From positions 1 to 33,414 of the forward strand of contig JAGOUJ010000013.1 of assembly GCA_018061325.1 (NCBI GenBank): a stretch of DNA of 33,414 nucleotides, written 5' to 3'. Made by a program: the position numbers and the translations under genes. The stretch comes from Gammaproteobacteria bacterium (GTDB taxonomy: Bacteria > Pseudomonadota > Gammaproteobacteria > UBA6186 > Azoamicaceae). This document shows, in pieces, positions 8,380 to 16,527 of this stretch (its first letter is position 1; each line of letters starts with the position of its first letter). The notes below the pieces were generated by a model that searched no databases, was not told the DNA's origin, and saw only the letters and a program-made list of their open reading frames with translations.

Positions 8380-8975
8380 GACAAGGCCTTTTTTGTTTCA
8401 ACATTAAAAGTAATTTTTTTACTTTTTTCATCCAAAGCCATATTAAACAAAGCAAATGTTTTTCCAGAAAAAGCAGACTCTGAACTTAGACTTGCTATAA
8501 ATTGTGTGACAAGTTCTGGACTTAGGCACTCTCCGCTCAAGAAGAGATAATTTCCACTGTCTTTAATTACAACTTTATTAACCCACAACCCTTGAATCGT
8601 TTTCTTGGCCAGCGATTCAAAATAATTAGAATACCCAATGATTTTTGCGTTGTCAGACGCAGATAAACTCTCAAGCAATGCATTCTTTGATTTGTTTTTA
8701 TCCTCATACAACTTTAATTCCTCTAGAATTTTTTCATTTGCTTTTTGTTGCTCGACCTGACTCATCATGCCATCCAGATCCTTTGTTTGAATGCTTTGTA
8801 TTTTCTCAAGCTTTTCAATATCTATTTTATCCTTCACAAAACCATAAATATTATGAACCGTCATCAAAAATAAAATACCCAAAAAAACCCAAAAGCCAAT
8901 AAGAAACTGCTTGAAGCTAATGCGTTTATCAACTTCTATTTTCTCAACCTTATAAAGGTTTATCTGCTGAATCAT
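8376..8975 (-). CDS. PilN-like protein of the MSHA operon (MshI2-like)
   Basis: A 199-residue protein beginning MIQQINLYKVEKIE, an N-terminus typical of PilN: it carries the short INLY-type motif that docks in the PilM-like ATPase-fold protein. A membrane helix follows (about residues 25-45), then a coiled coil and a small C-terminal domain (FESLAKKTIQGLWVNKV, FLSGECLSPELVTQFIASL). The gene overlaps the end of mshI by 26 bases and the start of mshJ by four. In some MSHA operons the corresponding gene is called mshI2. It works with MshJ in the inner-membrane platform. Confidence 0.8.
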   Translation of the reverse strand: MIQQINLYKVEKIEVDKRISFKQFLIGFWVFLGILFLMTVHNIYGFVKDKIDIEKLEKIQSIQTKDLDGMMSQVEQQKANEKILEELKLYEDKNKSKNALLESLSASDNAKIIGYSNYFESLAKKTIQGLWVNKVVIKDSGNYLFLSGECLSPELVTQFIASLSSESAFSGKTFALFNMALDEKSKKITFNVETKKALS

Positions 8976-9930
8976 TTTTTAAATCCTGATCTTTTAATAG
9001 CGCCCCTATCGCACAAAGACATTCTGTTTTTTCCTCGTCGCTCATAGGTTTTTCTGTTTTTAGATTTTCACACGGATCGAAAATATTTACTTCAAAACCC
9101 AAAGTGTTTTTGATCGACTCTTGTATTAAGGCAATATTTAAGAATGTTGGTGCCAATACAACTGTGTTACTAATATTTTTTCTAAACATACTATTCACAT
9201 AATCAAAGGAACGGTGAATTTCTAGACATAAAGATTCTAAGGACTTGAGTCCTTCTTCCGAAGCTAGATTGTCAAGCGTTAAATCAAAAGAACGTATCAT
9301 ACAAATACTGTTATCTTGACAAAGCATTAAACGACCACCCTGTGCATGCAGTTGAACAAAAGCGCAGCCTGCCGTATATTTCGGATCCAGATTGAGAATA
9401 TTTTTCAAGGCTAATTCTGGAATATCGATATAGGTTAAAACAAGACCCGATGCATGAGTAAAACCTTCAATACTGGCAATTTGAGTCTTTCGCATCACCA
9501 CCGCATAAAGCATATTGAGATTATCTCTGGCTCTTGGAAAAGGTAATTCAAAGGTATCAATCACAGCCTCCTCAATGGGAAAACTTACTAAATCTCTAAT
9601 AAGCCAAGAAACAGCCTGGGATCGTTCTTGGCTCGCAACGGCGGGCGCCTCTACTAAATGCAAACTATATTCTCCAGCTCCAAGCACATACACACAGGCC
9701 ACCCCCTGTAACTGATTGGCCTGTACAAATCTTTGCAAAGCAACCTGCTTGATCCCTGCATCCCCAGAAATAAGGCTTTGAAAAAGCTGCGCCTTAATTA
9801 CAAAATCCTCTCCCTGACCAACTCCATAAGCTATGGATAAACTTTTAGGGGTCTCATAGATACCTACGAGACCCTCTACTGTCTGCTCTAAGGTTTGTTT
9901 TTTTGTTTTTGAACCGAAAGACCAGCGCAT
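8950..9930 (-). CDS. mshI: MshI, PilM-like cytoplasmic actin-fold protein
   Basis: A 326-residue protein beginning MRWSFGSK with the MshI/PilM-like pattern: a GxxxxxxxLSIAYG beta segment (residues about 22-36), WLIRDLVSFPIEEAVIDTFELP (about 108-129) and a helical stretch ending in SFDYVNSMF. It has no membrane segment, so it is the cytoplasmic ring component that binds the PilN-like N-terminus. It is the first gene of the operon, about 190 bases from the divergent L,D-transpeptidase gene. A weak AGG-containing ribosome-binding site precedes ATG 9928-9930. The regulator gene mshH that can precede mshI elsewhere is not here. Confidence 0.82.
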   Translation of the reverse strand: MRWSFGSKTKKQTLEQTVEGLVGIYETPKSLSIAYGVGQGEDFVIKAQLFQSLISGDAGIKQVALQRFVQANQLQGVACVYVLGAGEYSLHLVEAPAVASQERSQAVSWLIRDLVSFPIEEAVIDTFELPFPRARDNLNMLYAVVMRKTQIASIEGFTHASGLVLTYIDIPELALKNILNLDPKYTAGCAFVQLHAQGGRLMLCQDNSICMIRSFDLTLDNLASEEGLKSLESLCLEIHRSFDYVNSMFRKNISNTVVLAPTFLNIALIQESIKNTLGFEVNIFDPCENLKTEKPMSDEEKTECLCAIGALLKDQDLKNDSADKPL

Positions 9931-9960
9931 TTACCTACCCATTGATGGAAACATAGAGTT

Positions 9961-9988
9961 ATTCTAGTACATCCACTAACTAGTGCAA
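9961..9988 (-). promoter_or_regulatory. Possible promoter of the msh operon
   Basis: On the minus strand TTGCAC (9983-9988) and TAGAAT (9961-9966) are separated by 16 bp. The -10 matches five of six consensus bases, the -35 only three. It lies 30 bp upstream of the mshI start in the only intergenic space before the operon. Weak by sequence alone. Confidence 0.35.
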
Positions 9989-10117
9989 GTTCACTGTCTA
10001 TTACTGCCGACCTTTAATGATTGCAGGTATTTTGCTAAGATTCCCCGTGGAATTTGATAACAAGCCCCCTCTCCCTCAAGATGAGAGGCATACACATGGC
10101 TCCTAGGAGAGACCTTT

Positions 10118-11059
10118 TTGAACAAATGCTTTGACTCTATGCGTCATGGAAAACTCACAAGCCTAGCGCTTATCCTAGGTCTTTTGCTTGCAAATAGTGT
10201 CACTGCACTACAATTTCCGCTGCTAGAACAAGGTGATATAATTGGTGCTCTGCAAACAACCACCGTACAAGCGGGCGAATCACTGGGAGAGATCGGTCGA
10301 AAATTTGATGTGGGGGTCTATGAGATGATAGAGGCCAACCCTGCTTTAGACCCCTGGGTACCCACCGTTGGTGCAACGGTCATCCTACCCACCGAGTTTA
10401 TACTGCCTCAGGTGCCCCGAGTAGGACTGGTCCTTAATCTGGCCGAAATGCGTTTGTACTATTTTGATAACAAGGCCCATACCGTCACGACCCATCCCCT
10501 CGGCATTGGTAAAAAAGGATGGTCCACACCTTTAGGTGAATCGCTGATTACCCATAAAAGAAAAGATCCGCCTTGGTACCCTCCAAAGTCTATACACAAA
10601 GAACATCTGGAAAAAAAGGACCCTTTGCCTGCAGTCGTCCCAGGCGGAACCCCGGATAATCCTTTAGGCCTATACGCGCTCTATCTGCATAAAACAGGCC
10701 TTTCTGCCAAAGGGGATTTTTTAATCCATGGCACGAATCGTCCTGCAGGCATTGGGGTGCGGGGTACCCATGGCTGTATTCGTCTTTTCCCAGAAGATAT
10801 TGAGTCGCTTTTCGAACAGATCCCCGTGGGCACACCCGTACGGATCATCCATGAACCCTATAAAGTAGGATGGAAAGACAAGCATTTATATTTAGAAGCG
10901 CATCAACCACTGACCGAGGCGCACTATGCAGCTTCCGGTAGTCTTGATCGCTTATCGAAAATTATCAATGGTGCTATAAAGGAAGCACATTGGGTGAATT
11001 GGGGCAGTGCAAAGATGGCCATAAAGCACCCGAATGGGTACCCTGTTCGCATCGATTAA
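10118..11059 (+). CDS. L,D-transpeptidase (ErfK/YbiS/YnhG type) with LysM-like domain
   Basis: A 313-residue periplasmic enzyme: signal segment (about residues 12-30), a LysM-like peptidoglycan-binding region (47-93, VQAGESLGEIGRKFDVG) and a YkuD catalytic domain (about 101-245). Catalytic features are His204 in IHGTN and HGC at 218-220 with Cys220 in THGCIRLFPED. Such enzymes make 3-3 cross-links between meso-diaminopimelate residues or attach Braun-type lipoprotein to peptidoglycan. The start is TTG at 10118: an AGGAGA ribosome-binding site lies seven bases before it, whereas the next in-frame ATG at 10139 has none. The gene diverges from the msh operon and converges on a small lipoprotein gene. 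Confidence 0.9.
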   Translation: MNKCFDSMRHGKLTSLALILGLLLANSVTALQFPLLEQGDIIGALQTTTVQAGESLGEIGRKFDVGVYEMIEANPALDPWVPTVGATVILPTEFILPQVPRVGLVLNLAEMRLYYFDNKAHTVTTHPLGIGKKGWSTPLGESLITHKRKDPPWYPPKSIHKEHLEKKDPLPAVVPGGTPDNPLGLYALYLHKTGLSAKGDFLIHGTNRPAGIGVRGTHGCIRLFPEDIESLFEQIPVGTPVRIIHEPYKVGWKDKHLYLEAHQPLTEAHYAASGSLDRLSKIINGAIKEAHWVNWGSAKMAIKHPNGYPVRID

Positions 11060-11076
11060 ATGAAGCTTTTTGAAAA

Positions 11077-11100
11077 AAGCTCCCCTGTTAAGAGGAGCTT
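11077..11100 (-). terminator. Rho-independent terminator of the small lipoprotein gene
   Basis: A perfect 7-bp stem AAGCTCC / GGAGCTT with a 10-base loop; on the minus strand the stem is followed by a T run (positions 11078-11073). It lies 19 bases after the stop of the 49-residue lipoprotein gene. On the plus strand no T run follows, so it serves the minus-strand transcript. Confidence 0.75.
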
Positions 11101-11119
11101 CGATCGTTCAAGAAACGGC

Positions 11120-11269
11120 TTACTTGCCGACTCTTTCGTGTTTCATTTTTTCAAGTTTGTGATGCTGATGTTCTGTTTCTGAACAGCAACGCTTTCCGCC
11201 ACATGCTGTTAAGCAAGCAACAGGTACCAACATACAAGCTAAAACAACAACTTTTGCTAAGTTCTTCAT
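11120..11269 (-). CDS. Small Cys/His-rich lipoprotein (49 aa)
   Basis: ATG 11267-11269 to TAA 11120-11122 encodes 49 residues. The first 22 form a lipoprotein signal (basic MKNLAK, hydrophobic core, lipobox LTAC with Cys23). The mature part has only 27 residues: CGGKRCCSETEHQHHKLEKM and then KHERVGK, containing a CC pair and an EHQHH cluster that could bind metal. An AGGGGAG ribosome-binding site sits four bases before the start, a promoter-like pair lies at 11318-11346, and a terminator follows, so the gene stands as a complete single-gene unit. The family is not recognised. Entericidin-like toxin lipoproteins are similar in size, but the His/Cys cluster differs; envelope metal binding or peptidoglycan-associated stress roles are guesses. 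Confidence 0.75.
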   Translation of the reverse strand: MKNLAKVVVLACMLVPVACLTACGGKRCCSETEHQHHKLEKMKHERVGK

Positions 11270-11317
11270 AAGACTCCCCTTCCATTCCACTTTATTTTCA
11301 CAAAAACCATAAGCTAC

Positions 11318-11346
11318 AGTCTAAGCAATTCTACGTGATTTGCCAA
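11318..11346 (-). promoter_or_regulatory. Sigma-70-type promoter of the small lipoprotein gene
   Basis: On the minus strand TTGGCA (11341-11346, five of six consensus) and TAGACT (11318-11323, four of six) are spaced by exactly 17 bp, about 50 bp upstream of the lipoprotein start codon. It lies between the gpsA stop and the lipoprotein gene. Confidence 0.55.
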
Positions 11347-11366
11347 ACTATTTGCCTACAGAACCC

Positions 11367-12353
11367 TTAAAACAACGCCTTTATTGCCTCTCGCGCAGAA
11401 ATCTGTTGCTGAATCACAGCAAACACTTGTTCTACAATGGGCAAGTTCAACCCATAATGCTTCGCCAAATCGCGCAATTGCTCCACATTGTACAAGCCTT
11501 CGACCACCCCGCCAATACGTGCGAGCGCCTGATCGACACTTAAACCCTCGGCCAAGGCCAAACCGAAGCGCCTATTACGAGATTGATTATCGGTACAGGT
11601 TAAAATAACGTCCCCACACCCTGACAGTCCCATAAAAGTCTCTGGTCGAGCGCCCATGGCCGTACCCAACTGCATCATTTGTGCCAAGCCCTGCGTCATC
11701 AACGCTGCCCTGGCATTAGCACCAAACTGTACCCCATCCGATAGACCCACAGCAACTGCTAAAACATTTTTAAAAACAGCCCCCAGTTGCACGCCAACAA
11801 TGTCATCACTTAGTTGAATACCAAAAATGGCATTCTCAAAGAGTACCTTCAGTGCTTCTGCAAAAACTTTGTCCTTAGAAGCGATGGTCACAGCGGTGGG
11901 TAGACCTAAGGCTACCTCCAGTGCAAAACTAGGGCCCGACAACACCGCATAAGGATAACCTGTACCCAATAAACGTTCCAACACGGTGTGCAATAGCGCC
12001 GCCGTACCACGTTCTAAGCCCTTTGTCGCCCATACAATACGATGGACCGGCCGCAGCAAAGGTTGCATAGCGGCTAAAAGCAAACCAAAGGCTTGACTGG
12101 GTACAGCCACTACGATGGTATCGGCCTTGTTCAAGGCCTCTTCTAAGGACGCATAAATGAATAGTTGATCAGGAAAAGCCACCTCGGGTAGATAACGTGT
12201 ATGACGCCGCTCTTGGCTTAAAAGTGTTAATAAAGCAGCCGCATGATCCCATAAACCCACCGGTTGCCCATTTTTAGCCAACAGAATAGCCAAGGCTGTT
12301 CCCCAAGCACCTGCCCCAAGGACTGCAACCGATCCACTCTGAGCTTTTTGCAT
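11367..12353 (-). CDS. gpsA: Glycerol-3-phosphate dehydrogenase [NAD(P)+]
   Basis: A 328-residue cytoplasmic enzyme that reduces dihydroxyacetone phosphate to sn-glycerol 3-phosphate for phospholipid synthesis. The Rossmann motif GAGAWGTA is at 13-20 (VAVLGAGAWGTALA). Family signatures include VWATKGLE, VLSGPSFALEVALGLPTA, the catalytic-lysine segment GAVFKNVLAVAVGLSDG and the C-terminal GCGDVILTCTDNQSRNRRFG. Length is normal for the family. It starts one base after the secB stop; secB-gpsA adjacency is the standard gammaproteobacterial arrangement. Confidence 0.96.
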   Translation of the reverse strand: MQKAQSGSVAVLGAGAWGTALAILLAKNGQPVGLWDHAAALLTLLSQERRHTRYLPEVAFPDQLFIYASLEEALNKADTIVVAVPSQAFGLLLAAMQPLLRPVHRIVWATKGLERGTAALLHTVLERLLGTGYPYAVLSGPSFALEVALGLPTAVTIASKDKVFAEALKVLFENAIFGIQLSDDIVGVQLGAVFKNVLAVAVGLSDGVQFGANARAALMTQGLAQMMQLGTAMGARPETFMGLSGCGDVILTCTDNQSRNRRFGLALAEGLSVDQALARIGGVVEGLYNVEQLRDLAKHYGLNLPIVEQVFAVIQQQISAREAIKALF

Positions 12354-12354
12354 A

Positions 12355-12873
12355 CTAAACCCTTGCGCCCTGTGTGCTTTCCGTCTGGCCGCTTAGATGC
12401 TGGGCATACATGCGATCAAAGTTAATGGGTGGTAACACTAATTGTGGAAATCCCCCCCGTGTTGCCAAGCTCGAAACGGTTTCGCGCGCATAAGGAAACA
12501 GTAGCGTGGGACAGGTGGTAGCCAACACTTGCCTTAAGGCTTCGTCTGAAAAATCTTTGGCAGTAAAAGCGCCGGCCTGTTGTAAATCAATCACAAAAGC
12601 CACTTGCTCCTGCTCCCCTTCTCCCAACTTCGCGGTCACTGTTAAATGTAAAACAACTTCGTAAATATGTTCGGGTTCTGAGAGTACTTGTGATCCCATT
12701 TGCAGATCAAAATCGACCTTGGGTTTCCATGCTTGCTGAAAAATCTGCGGCGCATGGGGTGCCTCAAACGATATATCTTTCAAATAAATGCTGTGCACCG
12801 AAAATAAAGATCCCTCCAGGCTATCAAGCTCGTTCTGTGGGATACCCTGGCCATTTAAACTGTTTGTGTTCAT
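12355..12873 (-). CDS. secB: Protein-export chaperone SecB
   Basis: A 172-residue SecB: FSVHSIYLKDISFEAPHAPQIF at the N-terminal core, EVVLHLTVTAKLGE in the middle, and the signature CPTLLFPYARETVSSLATRGGFPQLVLPPINFDRMY near the end. The tetrameric cytosolic chaperone holds precursors unfolded and delivers them to SecA. The N-terminus is about 20 residues longer than in E. coli, with a polar extension before the conserved core. It lies 13 bases downstream of yibN; the glutaredoxin gene grxC that sits between yibN and secB in E. coli is missing. Confidence 0.95.
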   Translation of the reverse strand: MNTNSLNGQGIPQNELDSLEGSLFSVHSIYLKDISFEAPHAPQIFQQAWKPKVDFDLQMGSQVLSEPEHIYEVVLHLTVTAKLGEGEQEQVAFVIDLQQAGAFTAKDFSDEALRQVLATTCPTLLFPYARETVSSLATRGGFPQLVLPPINFDRMYAQHLSGQTESTQGARV

Positions 12874-12886
12874 CGTCTATTTTTCC

Positions 12887-13303
12887 TTACTGTACCACGG
12901 GCAAGCCGTTCGATTTCCACTGTTGCAAACCCCCACCCAATACAACGGCTTTAAAACCTTCTTGGTTCAACAGCTGCGCTGCTTGCATCGCGGTATGACC
13001 TGCTTGACACACAATAATAAGGGGGTGCTTCCGGTATTTTTCCAGACTCTGTATTTTCTTTTCCAACAGGGCCTGTTCGATAGAGAGTGATCCTAATAGA
13101 TGCCCTTGTGCAAAGGCTGCCTGCGAGCGTATGTCGATCACGACAGCCTGCTGCTGATTCATCCACTGCACTGCTTGTTCAGGTGTAATCTGAAGGATGC
13201 CAGAACTGCGATGCTGCCATTCTTGCTGCAAAAACAGTAGCAAAACCAGCACCAAAAGCGTACAAAGTATCCAATGTTTAGTTATAAAATCGACCAACTG
13301 CAT
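12887..13303 (-). CDS. yibN: YibN-like membrane-anchored rhodanese-domain protein
   Basis: Start set at ATG 13301-13303 (138 residues): MQLVDFITKHW then a membrane helix (about residues 11-30), then a rhodanese domain with AVVIDIRSQAAFAQGHLLGS and the active-site loop IIVCQAGHTA containing Cys. A longer frame begins with TTG at 13352-13354 and runs through a tandem 15-bp repeat, which makes it unlikely. The protein matches E. coli YibN in size, anchor and genomic place (upstream of secB-gpsA, divergent from gpmI). Rhodaneses transfer sulfane sulfur; the physiological role of YibN is not settled, although it has been linked to inner-membrane protein insertion. Confidence 0.85.
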   Translation of the reverse strand: MQLVDFITKHWILCTLLVLVLLLFLQQEWQHRSSGILQITPEQAVQWMNQQQAVVIDIRSQAAFAQGHLLGSLSIEQALLEKKIQSLEKYRKHPLIIVCQAGHTAMQAAQLLNQEGFKAVVLGGGLQQWKSNGLPVVQ

Positions 13304-13307
13304 ATGC

Positions 13308-13334
13308 GATAAACCTGAACGTGATAAACCTGAA
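13308..13334. repeat. Tandem 15-bp repeat upstream of yibN
   Basis: GATAAACCTGAA occurs at 13308-13319 and again at 13323-13334, a 15-bp period with CGT between the copies. It lies in the divergent yibN-gpmI intergenic region, just upstream of the yibN start. It could be a paired regulator site or a simple local duplication. Confidence 0.6.
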
Positions 13335-13413
13335 AGAGCCCAAGTATATCTCAAATACCGCTAAAATAAAATGTAAGGCTGGGGTGGGGGACAATAATCG
13401 GTTATCATAGCGC

Positions 13414-14970
13414 ATGAATCAAACAACTCTGGTATTAATCATTTTGGATGGTTGGGGAGAAGGTCCCCCCACCGCGGATAATGCGATCGCGCATGCAAAG
13501 ACACCCACCTGGGATCGGCTATTACGCGAATATCCTCATAGCACCTTATCAGCCTCAGGCGTCGATGTAGGCCTCCCCCCAGGCCAAATGGGCAATTCAG
13601 AAGTCGGGCATCTTTGTATGGGTTCTGGCAGAGCGCTTTTGCAAGACTTAGGCCTCATCAACGCGGCTATTCAAAATGGCGATTTCGATCGTAATACTGT
13701 TTTGCTAAAGGCCTTCAAAGACGCCACAGAAAAAAAGCGTGCGGTCCATCTTTTAGCTTTGTTATCACCGGGCGGTGTTCATAGTCACGAAGATCATCTT
13801 TATGCTGCGATACAACTCGCTGCCAAACAAGGCATTTCACAGATTTGGATCCATGCTTTCTTAGATGGCCGCGATACGCCCCCCAGCAGTGCCAAGGCTT
13901 CCCTACGCCAATTGCAAAAGGTATGCAGCGCATTGCCTGTCTCAACCCATGCTGCCATTGCTTCCATTAGCGGACGCTACTATGCAATGGATCGCGACAA
14001 ACGTTGGGACCGCACACAACGTGTGTATGAATTGCTCACAGAAGGCAAAGCCGCGTGGTCTTGTTCATCAGCCTTAGAAGGGCTTATTTTTGCGTATGCG
14101 CGTGGCGAAACCGATGAATTTGTCACGCCAACACTCATTGGTTCAAGCCCCCCCATTCACGCAGACGATCTCGTACTATTTATGAACTTTCGTGCAGACA
14201 GAGCTCGACAGTTAAGTGCTGCCTTAAGCGATCCCCATTTTACAGGTTTTGTTAGAAAAACATGGCTTGCATCGCTACCGTTTGTCACGCTCACTGAATA
14301 CGATTCGAAGTTAAGTGCAAAGGTCGCTTTTCCCAAAATAGCCATCCGCCCTGTCTTGGGTGAAATCCTTGCTGCGCACGGTTTAAAACAACTACGTATC
14401 GCGGAAACCGAAAAATATGCCCATGTCACTTTCTTTTTTAATGCAGGATTAGAGACGCCTTTTGCACAAGAAGATCATATTCTCATCCCTTCAAAAAAGG
14501 AGGCTACCTACGATCAATGCCCTGCCATGTCTGCTTTTGAAATCACAGCGGCTTTGTGTGATGCGATTGAAGCCCATCGCTTTGATGTCATTATTTGTAA
14601 TTATGCCAATGCCGATATGGTAGGACATACCGGCCATTTCCCCGCAACAGTCCAAGCCATTGAAACCCTCGATCAATGCTTGGCAAACGTGTGTGCGGCC
14701 TTAGAACGTGCGGGTGGCGAACTGATCATTACTGCCGATCATGGCAATGCGGATTGTCTTTTTGATCCCCAAACACACCAAGCCCATACGGCCCATACCA
14801 CTGCGCGCGTCCCTTTTGTCTATGTGGGCAAACCCGCAACCATTCTAAAAGAACAAGGCACGCTCGCTGATATAGCGCCCACCATGCTTCAACTGCTGGG
14901 GATTGCAATACCCCTCGAGATGTCCGGCACCCCGCTCATTGCCCTAAAAAAAATAGGCGAAACCCTGTAA
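13414..14970 (+). CDS. gpmI: 2,3-bisphosphoglycerate-independent phosphoglycerate mutase
   Basis: A 518-residue cytoplasmic glycolytic enzyme interconverting 3- and 2-phosphoglycerate through a phosphoserine. The alkaline-phosphatase-like metal centre is visible: LDGWGEG (Asp11), the nucleophile Ser62 in MGNSEVGH, HAFLDGRDTPP, FMNFRADRARQL, ANADMVGHTGH and ITADHGNAD. Length (about 515) is standard. There is no clear Shine-Dalgarno sequence before ATG 13414, while a TATCAT hexamer ends only five bases upstream, so a very short leader is possible. It is divergent from yibN-secB-gpsA as in E. coli, but envC does not follow it. Confidence 0.97.
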   Translation: MNQTTLVLIILDGWGEGPPTADNAIAHAKTPTWDRLLREYPHSTLSASGVDVGLPPGQMGNSEVGHLCMGSGRALLQDLGLINAAIQNGDFDRNTVLLKAFKDATEKKRAVHLLALLSPGGVHSHEDHLYAAIQLAAKQGISQIWIHAFLDGRDTPPSSAKASLRQLQKVCSALPVSTHAAIASISGRYYAMDRDKRWDRTQRVYELLTEGKAAWSCSSALEGLIFAYARGETDEFVTPTLIGSSPPIHADDLVLFMNFRADRARQLSAALSDPHFTGFVRKTWLASLPFVTLTEYDSKLSAKVAFPKIAIRPVLGEILAAHGLKQLRIAETEKYAHVTFFFNAGLETPFAQEDHILIPSKKEATYDQCPAMSAFEITAALCDAIEAHRFDVIICNYANADMVGHTGHFPATVQAIETLDQCLANVCAALERAGGELIITADHGNADCLFDPQTHQAHTAHTTARVPFVYVGKPATILKEQGTLADIAPTMLQLLGIAIPLEMSGTPLIALKKIGETL

Positions 14971-15033
14971 TCCAGATTATACTTCGTAGATTCTACCATT
15001 TTCGTTCACTTTTCTTTATTTGGAGTTCCAAAT

Positions 15034-16443
15034 ATGCAATTAACAGGGCATCGTTCCCGGGCTATGGCACGAATGAGTTTTTTGGGATGTTTGGTAGGAT
15101 GCCTTTGTTTATCGCTACCCGGTAGTGTTTTTAGCAAAGAACCTACCGAGAGCAAATTGCCCTTAGCCGAGCTACAACGCTTTACCAAAGTCATCGAATA
15201 TATCAAAGAATACTATGTACAACCGGTCAGCGACGAAATGCTGTTTGAAAATGCTGTGCGTGGCATGTTATCCGGCTTAGATCCCCATTCCAGTTATTTC
15301 GATGCCGAAGAGTTTGCCGATCTCAAAGCCAATACCAGCGGACAGTTTGGGGGATTGGGCGTCGAAGTACTCCCCGAAGATGGCTATATTCGTGTGATTA
15401 GCCCCCTCGACGATAGCCCCGCCCAGCGCGCAGGCGTCCAAGCAGGCGATTTAATCGTACGGATCAACGATACCCCCATCAAAGGACTCACCACCCGTGA
15501 GGCTATCGAACGCATGCGTGGCGAAAAAGGTTCAAAAGTTAAGTTAACGATTGTACGTCAATCCGAAGCCGCCCCGCTTATCCTCGAGGTAACGCGAGAG
15601 ACTATTCATGTCCAAAGTATTCGCGGAAGAATGCTCGACAAACGTCATGCCTATATTCGTATTGCACAATTTCAAACGAATTCTGGGGATGATCTGATCA
15701 AGACGCTCCAAACACTACGAAAAAACAATGGCGATGTCTTAGATGGCATCATCTTAGATCTACGCAATAATCTGGGTGGTGTGGTTGAAAGTGCGGTGCA
15801 AGTAGCCGATACCTTCTTAGATCGAGACAAACTCAAACAATACGATGGGCTTATCGTCTACGCCAAAGGTCGTCTACCCGATACCCAGCTCAAAGAAAAA
15901 GCCCATGGCACCGATATTTTGAAGGGTGCCCCGATCGTCATACTTATTAATGCAGGCACCGCCTCTGCCTCTGAAATTGTGGCCGGTGCACTCCAGGATT
16001 ATCGTCGCGCAGTCATTGTGGGCACCCAAAGCTTTGGTAAGGGATCCATGCAAACTGTATTCCCCCTCAAAGATGATCGTGGGCTCAAACTCACCACACA
16101 GCTCTATTACACGCCCTCAGGACGCTCCATTCAAGCCACCGGCATTACGCCCGATATCATTGTCCAAAACCTACAGATCCCAGAACCCAAGAACACCGAA
16201 GATACAAGCTCGCTCGTCATCCACGAGGAAGATCTGCTCAGGCATTTAGAAAATGGTAACAAAAAAGAAAAAGGTACCGACACCAAGAACGCGACCAATA
16301 CAACAGCAGCCCCAACAGGCCATAGTCCAGAGGCTAAGGACAATGGCAAGGCTGATAACCTCTTATATACGGATTACCAACTCTATGAAGGCTTGAACCT
16401 ACTCAAGGCCCTCACGATAGCTGGCAACCCAAAAGGTAAGTAA
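15034..16443 (+). CDS. Carboxy-terminal processing protease (S41, CtpA-type)
   Basis: A 469-residue secreted or membrane-anchored protease. It has an N-terminal signal (about residues 14-34), a PDZ domain (about 97-180, with GLGVEV and GVQAGDLIVRIND) and an S41 peptidase core. The catalytic triad by family alignment is Ser311 (TASASEI), Lys336 (SFGKGSMQ) and Gln340. The C-terminus has a polar low-complexity linker (about 395-445, rich in Asn, Thr and Lys) before a short conserved helix. Such proteases trim periplasmic proteins and control peptidoglycan hydrolases. GGAG lies about ten bases before ATG 15034. gpmI-(envC)-S41 is a common gammaproteobacterial order; here envC is missing. Confidence 0.93.
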   Translation: MQLTGHRSRAMARMSFLGCLVGCLCLSLPGSVFSKEPTESKLPLAELQRFTKVIEYIKEYYVQPVSDEMLFENAVRGMLSGLDPHSSYFDAEEFADLKANTSGQFGGLGVEVLPEDGYIRVISPLDDSPAQRAGVQAGDLIVRINDTPIKGLTTREAIERMRGEKGSKVKLTIVRQSEAAPLILEVTRETIHVQSIRGRMLDKRHAYIRIAQFQTNSGDDLIKTLQTLRKNNGDVLDGIILDLRNNLGGVVESAVQVADTFLDRDKLKQYDGLIVYAKGRLPDTQLKEKAHGTDILKGAPIVILINAGTASASEIVAGALQDYRRAVIVGTQSFGKGSMQTVFPLKDDRGLKLTTQLYYTPSGRSIQATGITPDIIVQNLQIPEPKNTEDTSSLVIHEEDLLRHLENGNKKEKGTDTKNATNTTAAPTGHSPEAKDNGKADNLLYTDYQLYEGLNLLKALTIAGNPKGK

Positions 16444-16467
16444 TTTAACTAATATTTTGAGAGGCGG

Positions 16468-16496
16468 TTGACCCTCCCACAGAACTCCGCTATCAT
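16468..16496 (+). promoter_or_regulatory. Promoter of tRNA-Asn
   Basis: TTGACC (16468-16473), exactly 17 bp, then TATCAT (16491-16496), followed by the GC-rich discriminator CGCG. The tRNA begins 31 bases further on. A GC-rich discriminator is typical of stringently controlled stable-RNA promoters. Confidence 0.75.
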
Positions 16497-16527
16497 CGCG
16501 CAACGTATCTATTGTCATGCCTATTTT

